This document shows, piece after piece, positions 5,247 to 10,486 of a stretch of DNA of 10,486 nucleotides. Source of the stretch: Candidatus Nitrosopumilus sp. (GTDB lineage Archaea; Thermoproteota; Nitrososphaeria; Nitrososphaerales; Nitrosopumilaceae). How positions within the stretch are numbered: position 1 is the stretch's first letter; each line of letters begins with the position of its first letter. The DNA is taken from NCBI GenBank assembly GCA_013002265.1, contig JABDKK010000074.1:1-10486 (forward strand), in the 5' to 3' direction. Under the pieces are notes generated by a model, which was given only the letters and a program-made list of their open reading frames with translations, made no database searches and had not been told where the DNA came from. Position numbers and translations under genes: made by a program.

Positions 5247-5765
5247 TCAGACTTTAACTAGAGTTTTTTGTGATTTGTTTTCTGGGTTTGTCCAAATATC
5301 TGGGTCTGTCTTTTTACCTTTTTCTCTAATGAATTCCTCTGAATTTGCATTTATTTGCATCAATGTTTTTTTTGTAATCTCCAAGTCTTTTTTAGATATC
5401 TTGTCCAGTCCTATGTCTCGCAGCTCTGCTATGCAATCTATTATTGGGTCTACTATTTTCTTGGCCTTTTTTGTTAAAAAAATCAGATTGTTTCTTCGAT
5501 CTTCAGGATCTGACTTTCGTGTGAGAAATCCGTCCTTTTCCATCCTGTCTATTACTGATACCAGTGTTGGTGCTTCTACAAACATCATGTCTGCAAGATG
5601 TTTTTGTGTGATTCCTTCCTTAATTGAAAGCCCAACAATTATTTTCCATTTCCCTCCAGTAAGGCCGAAACGTTCAGTCAGCTCAATGTCTGCTGCTCTC
5701 TCCCATGACTTAGCAGATCTTTTCAGCATTAGTCCTATACTGTCTTTGAGATCTAGTGTCTTCAT
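5247..5765 (-). CDS. MarR-family winged-helix transcriptional regulator, 172 aa
   Basis: The layout is that of MarR/SlyA proteins: an N-terminal dimerisation helix (5-33), a winged helix-turn-helix with LTGGKWKIIVGL, GITQKHLADMMFVEAPTLVSVIDRMEKDGFLTRK and the wing DPEDRR (86-91), a helix IFLTKKAKKIVDPIIDCI and a C-terminal dimerisation helix. A charged ~25-residue tail follows. Such proteins act as cytoplasmic dimers that bind palindromic DNA, often repressing their own and neighbouring genes. Here it is convergent with the ectoine operon and divergent from the secreted-protein gene, with ~105-120 bases between the two starts. The ectoine regulator EctR of halophilic bacteria is also a MarR protein, so regulation of ectABCD is possible but not shown. 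The ligand is unknown. The ATG start (CAT at 5763-5765) is natural, giving a usual-length protein. Confidence 0.9.
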   Translation of the reverse strand: MKTLDLKDSIGLMLKRSAKSWERAADIELTERFGLTGGKWKIIVGLSIKEGITQKHLADMMFVEAPTLVSVIDRMEKDGFLTRKSDPEDRRNNLIFLTKKAKKIVDPIIDCIAELRDIGLDKISKKDLEITKKTLMQINANSEEFIREKGKKTDPDIWTNPENKSQKTLVKV

Positions 5766-5798
5766 TTTTTATTCTTGTATCCTATCTATCCCTGCTAT

Positions 5799-5812
5799 CT
5801 AATCTATATTAG
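5799..5812. promoter_or_regulatory. Candidate operator (inverted repeat) in the divergent promoter region
   Basis: CTAAT (5799-5803) and ATTAG (5808-5812) are reverse complements around CTAT. On the minus strand the site overlaps the A/T-rich element that would be the TATA box of the MarR gene, giving a leader of roughly 15 bases, so binding there could produce autorepression. MarR sites are usually longer palindromes, so the call is tentative. Confidence 0.3.
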
Positions 5813-5831
5813 TTAATATGATATTCATTTA

Positions 5832-5841
5832 AATTATAATT
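5832..5841 (+). promoter_or_regulatory. Candidate TATA box of the secreted-protein gene, itself a palindrome
   Basis: AATTATAATT is a perfect 10-bp palindrome. It lies ~30 bases before the GTG at 5870 and ~50 before the ATG at 5888, matching the TATA position for a transcript beginning around 5862-5866. It may be only A/T-rich promoter DNA rather than an operator. Confidence 0.35.
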
Positions 5842-5887
5842 ATTAGTACCCTAAGCTTTATTATCTATAGTGCCGTGCTTATGCATA

Positions 5888-7795
5888 ATGGGATGCGGTT
5901 TTAGAGATAAACCTGAGTGGCAACATATTACATCTAACGTACGATTTCTGATTTTAACAACATTTGCAATCTCCTTAGTACTCTTATTTGATGGAAACTA
6001 TGCCTCTGCACAATCCGATATTAGCGGACAAACCATGTTGTCTGAAGATCTAAAAAATGATCCAATTGCACAGGACATTCTAAAAAAGATAGAACAGACC
6101 AAGAAAATGATCGAAGATTTACAACAAAAAGAGTATGAACAAAATCAGGCCCAAGAAAACCTTGAAAGAGTTCGTGCCATGTCTGTTGAACGACTTGACG
6201 AGAATCTAAAGGAATGGGAGCGACTTTGGGAACAACATTCTTCAAGAAATGCTTTTGATAGTTTTGTAAGCAAGAAACCTGGACATGTTCAGGGAGTATT
6301 CTGGGATCAATTTGAATTCAAGGAACAAAAAGTCAAAGCAGGAAGAGATGCAATGAACAAAGTTCTAGCAAATGGTGGAACCATGCAAGCTGCAAAGGAT
6401 GCATACAATAGAGCAGCAACCACTCACCGAATCGAGCTAATTGAAGTAAACTCCCAATTTAATGTAAAACATAACCTTGCAAATTACAAAGAGCAGCAAC
6501 TCTTCAATTCTACAGGCCAAATCCATTTTTCTCCGTATACCGCATCAAAACTATCTGAATTTTACTCAGACTATAAGATGCAACCAAACTACATACTAAC
6601 AAATCCTGATGATGTCAACATACCATCACAAAGAAGTTTGGCAGGGGATGGTAATGTTACTCAATGTGGGGAAGGATATGTTTTGGTATCTCGTATAACA
6701 TCGGAAAACAAGAATTGTGTTGATAAAAATATTGCCGAAAACTGGGCACGCAATAGTGTTCCAGGTATTATTATTTACAATACTGATATTATTAAGATTT
6801 CATCTGATGTGGTAACAAACCCTGCAACTGATTGTGGAAAAGGATATCAAGTAATTTATCAAATTGTGCAGAACAAATATCAATGTGTTTCTGAGTTTGC
6901 CGCAAAGAAAATGCTATCTGATAAGACAGGAGAGATTCACACACTAATGGAGTACATTCAGAACAAGGACGAGCAGAAGATAACTTCGGATGAAATTTAT
7001 AAAATAAACCAACAAATTTTAACAATTAACGAAGACTACGCTATAGCCAATAAAAAAACAGAGTCAAAATACCAAGAGATACTTGAAAATGAAGAGACAG
7101 AATTAAAACAACAAATCAGACAAGTCATTAAAGAATACCAAGACAATCCTAATTTCACAAGAGAGGACATGAGCAAATCCATCTCATCTCTAAATGACGC
7201 AAACCATGTTGTAAAAGAGAAAATAAATAACGAAAGAGAGAGCGCTTTACTTAAACTTGAATCTGAGCAAAAAAGCAAGATACTAGATACCGTAAAAGGT
7301 TATGAGGGCAATCCTGGAGTTAAAATCGATTGGAATGATTATCTTGAGAATACATCAAATGAAAAAGAATCTAAATACAAGCAAAATACCTCCTCTAGCA
7401 CAAATACATCCAAAGTATCCTATGAAACAAGTAACAACAATGAATTTCTTTTTGATAACCAAACGATACAGATAGAAAATACAAATATAGTAAATTCTTT
7501 TGGACAGAAATTAGACAATATTGTGTCAGGTCAAGTTTTGCAGGTTGTAGCTGACATTAAAAATTCTGATGATCTTAATCAAGACTTTGTATACATGCTA
7601 GACATTAAAGACAGCCAAGATAATCCAATTCGACCAACACAGTGGATTACTGGTACTCTGATGGCAGCACAGACATTTAATGTTGGACTCTCCTGGATTC
7701 CAGAAACATCGGGTGAGTTTACCGCGACAATTTACACTGGAAACAGCATGAGTTCAGTTTCACATGTTGCAGATATTGACATAATCATAAATTAA
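5888..7795 (+). CDS. Secreted coiled-coil protein with two CGxGY...CV repeats and a C-terminal beta-sandwich-like domain
   Basis: The 635-residue extracellular protein starts with a signal peptide: hydrophobic core FLILTTFAISLVLLF (about 20-34), followed by an Ala-x-Ala-type site near NYASAQ. After it come a charged coiled coil (~55-120), a helical segment (~140-205), and two copies of C-G-[EK]-G-Y-x12-C-V (C260/C277 and C316/C333, offset exactly 56 residues). Then follow a second long coiled coil (~345-470), a Ser/Thr/Asn-rich linker (~488-520) and a ~100-residue beta domain (VNSFGQKL...FVYMLDIKD...WITGTL...LSWIPETSGEFTATIY). I associate that last domain with many thaumarchaeal surface proteins. 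The two Cys pairs probably form disulfides. No C-terminal anchor is visible; it may attach to the S-layer or be released. The ATG at 5888 is preferred over the in-frame GTG at 5870, which would add six residues. Function unknown. Confidence 0.85.
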   Translation: MGCGFRDKPEWQHITSNVRFLILTTFAISLVLLFDGNYASAQSDISGQTMLSEDLKNDPIAQDILKKIEQTKKMIEDLQQKEYEQNQAQENLERVRAMSVERLDENLKEWERLWEQHSSRNAFDSFVSKKPGHVQGVFWDQFEFKEQKVKAGRDAMNKVLANGGTMQAAKDAYNRAATTHRIELIEVNSQFNVKHNLANYKEQQLFNSTGQIHFSPYTASKLSEFYSDYKMQPNYILTNPDDVNIPSQRSLAGDGNVTQCGEGYVLVSRITSENKNCVDKNIAENWARNSVPGIIIYNTDIIKISSDVVTNPATDCGKGYQVIYQIVQNKYQCVSEFAAKKMLSDKTGEIHTLMEYIQNKDEQKITSDEIYKINQQILTINEDYAIANKKTESKYQEILENEETELKQQIRQVIKEYQDNPNFTREDMSKSISSLNDANHVVKEKINNERESALLKLESEQKSKILDTVKGYEGNPGVKIDWNDYLENTSNEKESKYKQNTSSSTNTSKVSYETSNNNEFLFDNQTIQIENTNIVNSFGQKLDNIVSGQVLQVVADIKNSDDLNQDFVYMLDIKDSQDNPIRPTQWITGTLMAAQTFNVGLSWIPETSGEFTATIYTGNSMSSVSHVADIDIIIN

Positions 7796-7821
7796 AAAAA
7801 TCCTCTTTATGATGAAGATTT

Positions 7822-7834
7822 AGAAAAAAAGATC
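7822..7834 (-). terminator. Poly-T terminator (minus strand) of the SDR/MaoC operon
   Basis: The run of seven A at about 7825-7831 reads as seven T on the minus strand, ~85 bases after the MaoC stop. A second A run at 7795-7800 (TTTTTTT on the minus strand) could act as a backup and also sits at the end of the convergent secreted-protein gene. The 120-base convergent interval holds nothing else recognisable. Confidence 0.45.
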
Positions 7835-7915
7835 GATTTAGTGTGCTACATCCTTAAATGTTAAATGTTCTATGGTGTGAAAATGGTTGATTACTGGTAG
7901 GCCTTCTGTTTTACT

Positions 7916-8368
7916 CTACCTTGGTGGGTCTTTTTTAATTCTGTAAATGTTTCTCTTTGAGATTACAACTGTTTGTTCATCTTGAGTTGTTCCTTCATAA
8001 TCAACTGCAATTTTTCCAAATTCATCATCTACGTCTTCTTTTTGTGAAATTGTAAATTTTAATTTCAGCACTTGATCTGTGTAAAACGGTTTTAGAAATC
8101 TGGTGTTTCTATTTTTCCATTCAGGATCTCCATCTGTTCCAAGAAAAACAATATGGTTTCCATAGATTTGACTTAGTCTGGTGAATTCACCTTCCATCCT
8201 TGATAAAATTGCTCTTCCTGAAACCATTTGCTGCTCTCCTTTTTGTTTTTGTTCCAAAAATGCATTTCTTACTCTTGAAAAGTTGAGATATTCTTCTAAC
8301 TCTTTATCTGAAATACTGCATGTGGAAAAAAAACTGTCTCCAACTTTGAATTCGGAAAATTTTTTCAT
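7916..8368 (-). CDS. MaoC-like hotdog-fold protein without the standard hydratase motif, 150 aa
   Basis: The product has the layout of a MaoC-type hotdog domain: an N-terminal strand with FKVGDSFFSTCSIS, a central helix after a V-S-G motif (MVSGRAILSRMEGEFTRL, 48-65) and C-terminal strands NRNTRFLKPFYTDQVLKLKFTISQKE and GKIAVDYEGTTQDEQTVVISKRNIYRI. The conserved D-x4-H with a nearby N-P-I-H, used by (R)-specific enoyl-CoA hydratases, is absent: the region between strand one and the central helix reads EYLNFSRVRNAFLEQKQKGEQQ. It is therefore a non-canonical hydratase, a thioester-binding partner or a subunit needing another chain. The start lies 3 bases after the stop of the double-SDR gene, so they form an operon and may act together on a CoA-linked substrate. 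A dehydratase of the hydroxypropionate/hydroxybutyrate cycle is possible but unproven. Confidence 0.75.
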   Translation of the reverse strand: MKKFSEFKVGDSFFSTCSISDKELEEYLNFSRVRNAFLEQKQKGEQQMVSGRAILSRMEGEFTRLSQIYGNHIVFLGTDGDPEWKNRNTRFLKPFYTDQVLKLKFTISQKEDVDDEFGKIAVDYEGTTQDEQTVVISKRNIYRIKKDPPR

Positions 8369-8371
8369 TAT

Positions 8372-10141
8372 CTATCTTGATTCATCGACACAAAACGTTA
8401 CTTCTGCTGATGAATCTGCACTATCTGAGACAAGGAAATTCAGTGCATCTGCAATTCGTTGATTGTCCGGTTCTGCTCCTGCAACAGTTCCTGGAAATAT
8501 GGTGAATATTCTAATTTTGGATTTTAAAACATCACTTAACTCTTGATTTACTGTGGTAGTGAATGGTCTGAGAGCTCCTCTGAATACTTCAACTTGAGCT
8601 CTGTGTGTTCCTGTAACTTTGCGACCTACGGGTAAATCTGGCCCAATAATCATTATTGCTCCCTTGGCATCTTTGTATAGTCTGGGATCTTTACTGCCTC
8701 CTGGAACAAAATGTTCTAGTGCCCTTTGTGCAACAGTTGCAGGAGTCAAGATGAATTTGGCTGTTAGTTCTTCCCATTTTGCTCTGGTTTGCTCAGTTAA
8801 TTTGGATATTTCTGGTAGTTTTCCAGTTACATGAATCACTGCTAAAATTTCTCCAATGTTTGTTTTGGCTGTATTTAGCCATCTCTCCACCTCTTCTGGA
8901 TTTTTAATATCTACTACATGAGCATGAAACTTGCTGCTAATTTGCTCTTGAAGATCTTTTGGTGTCGTTTCTGAAATGAAACATGCTACCTTTCCTCCGT
9001 TCTTCTCAATATGCTGAGCCAAAAATTCTACTCTGTCTGCATCTGTCTTGTCAGTGGCATCAATTGTCAGCACAACTGCCTTGCCACCAAAGTCTGGCTG
9101 ATGGACACCTGGAGTTGTGGTTCCAATGTGTGGCTTTACTGGATAGAAGACTCTGTCGCCTGGAATAACTTTGCCGTTTAAAATTTTTGCAATTTCATCA
9201 TCGCACAAATTAAGAACTGATTCGGCAACTTGAGTTTGTGACAGAAATTCTCTGTTTGCAATCATGTGTGATGTGTTATTTTGAACCTTTTCTGCAATAG
9301 TTTGAATTTTGTTTAGTAGATTTGTAAATGTCTCAGTTAACTTGGAAACGTCTTTTCCGTTTGCTAGTTTTGCAGCGGCTTTTGCAATTCCGTCTTTGAC
9401 TACGCTGTCATCTTCGCCAAGCAATTCTAATAGTTCCTTGTTGGCCTCATCGACTTCAGTTGGCGAAAGATCTTCAAAACCACTTACCCTCATAAACTCT
9501 GCAGCGGCTTTTGGGTAAACTGTCTTGTAAATTCTATCTGAATGCACTGGGCCTGGATTTGTTGCAATTGAAATGATTCCCTTATCTGTTAATTCCCATG
9601 ACATTGCCTCTGCTAATCTGTTTTTTGCACCTTGAGAAGCAGTATATGGGCTTCTAAACCTGTAAGGTCTTTGCTCTAATGGTCGCTCTTCAGTAAAGAA
9701 AGTAGAAATTGTAATTATCTTTCCTCCTTCTTTCATTACTTTGAGTGCTTGAACTGAACCCCAAAATGTTCCAGTAAGGTGTATTCCTACTGTACTTTTA
9801 AAATCATCTAGAGGCGCATTTGCAAAACATGTGACAGGACCTGAAACTCCTGCATTATTAATAATATAATCAACTGTTACATTTTCGTTTTTTAGCGTAT
9901 CAAACATGCCATTCATTGCGCCCTCATCAGCTACGTCTACTCCTGCAAAAATTTTGACTGTTGCACCACTTCCTTGCGGAATTTTTGCCTCTAGTTCTTT
10001 TGCTGCTTCTTGGAGCGGCTCTTTTCTTCTACCTAGAATAATGACACTTGCCCCATTTTCAATAAACTTTGTTGCAATGGCTTTACCTATTCCTGTTCCG
10101 CTTCCTGTAACCAGAGCCGTTTTGTTTTGAAATTTCAGCAT
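8372..10141 (-). CDS. Double short-chain dehydrogenase/reductase protein, resembling one half of bacterial malonyl-CoA reductase
   Basis: The 589-residue cytoplasmic protein has two Rossmann units. Unit 1 (1-~230) has TGSGTGIG (12-19) for the dinucleotide, R38-R39 after strand two (favouring NADPH), NNAG (95-98), Ser146 and Tyr166, then NPGPVHSDRIYKTVY (195-209). A helical insert covers ~225-320. Unit 2 (~350-589) is SDR-shaped but lacks the Gly-rich loop (LTIDATDKTDADR) and an obvious catalytic Tyr/Lys. This active-plus-degenerate pairing, and the PGPxxSDRIxxxx segment, match from memory one half of the Chloroflexus malonyl-CoA reductase. The catalytic Y-x3-K is Y166-x3-Q170, with the nearest Lys at 173. 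A role in reducing malonyl-CoA or malonate semialdehyde is inference; other SDR substrates are possible. It heads an operon with the MaoC-like gene, from an ATG close to a minus-strand TATA-like element. Confidence 0.8.
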   Translation of the reverse strand: MLKFQNKTALVTGSGTGIGKAIATKFIENGASVIILGRRKEPLQEAAKELEAKIPQGSGATVKIFAGVDVADEGAMNGMFDTLKNENVTVDYIINNAGVSGPVTCFANAPLDDFKSTVGIHLTGTFWGSVQALKVMKEGGKIITISTFFTEERPLEQRPYRFRSPYTASQGAKNRLAEAMSWELTDKGIISIATNPGPVHSDRIYKTVYPKAAAEFMRVSGFEDLSPTEVDEANKELLELLGEDDSVVKDGIAKAAAKLANGKDVSKLTETFTNLLNKIQTIAEKVQNNTSHMIANREFLSQTQVAESVLNLCDDEIAKILNGKVIPGDRVFYPVKPHIGTTTPGVHQPDFGGKAVVLTIDATDKTDADRVEFLAQHIEKNGGKVACFISETTPKDLQEQISSKFHAHVVDIKNPEEVERWLNTAKTNIGEILAVIHVTGKLPEISKLTEQTRAKWEELTAKFILTPATVAQRALEHFVPGGSKDPRLYKDAKGAIMIIGPDLPVGRKVTGTHRAQVEVFRGALRPFTTTVNQELSDVLKSKIRIFTIFPGTVAGAEPDNQRIADALNFLVSDSADSSAEVTFCVDESR

Positions 10142-10163
10142 AGATAGATTCTCCAGTCTTTTG

Positions 10164-10174
10164 TAATATTTAAT
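10164..10174 (-). promoter_or_regulatory. Candidate TATA box of the SDR/MaoC operon
   Basis: On the minus strand the sequence reads approximately AATTAAATATT, centred about 28 bases before the ATG at 10141. That predicts a transcription start within a few bases of the ATG (leaderless mRNA). The ~105-base interval to the next gene contains no tRNA or other recognisable element. Confidence 0.4.
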
Positions 10175-10248
10175 TTGATTGATCTTAGAGAATGATTATT
10201 TCTTGATATCTTTATTTCAATTCCTGACTATCATCTTTTTCTATTTGT

Positions 10249-10486
10249 TTGGCCCTATCGGATCCATTGAACAAACCTAGAGAACTGGAATATATAGCCA
10301 AAAAGAAGCAGGAATCAAAGGCATTCAAGAACTTTGTTCGTGGAATTCACAATAAAACCACCCAGGCGGACTATACGGAATGGCTCAGAAATGACATAAT
10401 GAAATTTGCTTACTCTGAAAAGATTATCTCCGATCCTGAAGAATACGATGAACTAGTCAAACTGAATGAGGAGCAAATCACTAACT
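10249..10486 (+). CDS. Probable tyrosine recombinase/integrase, N-terminal part only, 3' truncated by the window
   Basis: An open frame begins after a TGA at 10225-10227 and runs to the window end without a stop (79 codons from TTG 10249). The peptide starts LALSDPLNKPRELEYIAKKK and continues with KAFKNFVRGIHNKTTQADYTEWLRNDIMKFAYSEK and DPEEYDELVKLNEEQITN. The pattern of a basic N-terminus, then a helix with T-x-x-x-Y followed by W/F-L, is that of the core-binding (SAM-like) domain of tyrosine recombinases and resembles those I know from thaumarchaea. The catalytic domain with Arg...His-x-x-Arg...Tyr lies outside the window, so the assignment cannot be confirmed. There is no ATG near the start; TTG at 10249 (or TTG at 10267) is the likely initiator. 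It is divergent from the SDR/MaoC operon. Confidence 0.5.
   Translation, partial: MALSDPLNKPRELEYIAKKKQESKAFKNFVRGIHNKTTQADYTEWLRNDIMKFAYSEKIISDPEEYDELVKLNEEQITN

Noticed and set aside
5275..5802. 175-codon plus-strand frame opposite the MarR gene
   Set aside because: The MarR reading on the minus strand shows a clear winged helix-turn-helix, while this frame is Ser/Phe-rich antisense.
8181..10130. Plus-strand frames opposite the SDR/MaoC genes
   Set aside because: All are shorter than and antisense to genes with clear SDR and hotdog motifs.
10142..10248. tRNA or attachment site next to the possible integrase
   Set aside because: No tRNA 3' end and no direct repeat could be found in the visible part.

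Overview
The window is AT-rich and compact, with poly-T terminators, few Shine-Dalgarno sites and short leaders. Together with an archaeal type ectoine/hydroxyectoine operon, an amicyanin-like cupredoxin end and a secreted protein carrying a C-terminal domain type I associate with thaumarchaea, this points to a marine ammonia-oxidising archaeon of the Nitrosopumilus group (Nitrososphaerota). The assignment rests on recognising protein families, not on a marker gene.

Left part (1-1157): the 3' end of a blue-copper protein, a 71-residue protein of unknown function, and a 102-residue Lys/Arg-rich protein resembling the tail of histone H1, all on the plus strand. Each of the three is followed by a T-rich terminator, so they look like single-gene units. 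Two inverted repeats lie in the intergenic DNA (150-163 and 1054-1073).

Centre (1158-5242): a tightly packed plus-strand operon. It starts with an unassigned 125-residue gene, then ectA, ectB, ectC, ectD and a short MscS-type channel gene. Gaps are +1 nt, 4-nt overlap, 4-nt overlap, +1 nt and about 18-21 nt. The genes would convert L-aspartate semialdehyde to 2,4-diaminobutyrate (EctB), N-gamma-acetyl-diaminobutyrate (EctA), ectoine (EctC) and 5-hydroxyectoine (EctD); the channel could release solutes on hypo-osmotic shock. Both ectB and ectC start with TTG inside a TTGA stop/start overlap and have a GAGG site upstream, which suggests translational coupling.

Middle right (5247-7795): a MarR-family regulator on the minus strand, convergent with the ectoine operon and divergent from a large secreted coiled-coil protein. 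The protein has two copies of a C-G-x-G-Y-x12-C-V motif and a C-terminal beta-sandwich-like domain. Small inverted repeats sit in the divergent promoter region.

Right part (7916-10486): a minus-strand two-gene operon with a double-SDR protein (589 aa) followed 3 nt later by a MaoC-like hotdog protein. The SDR protein resembles one half of the bacterial malonyl-CoA reductase, but its first domain has Y-x3-Q instead of Y-x3-K; the hotdog protein lacks the usual D-x4-H hydratase motif. At the right edge a divergent plus-strand reading frame begins, probably a tyrosine recombinase, cut by the window end. No rRNA, tRNA, CRISPR array or insertion sequence was seen.
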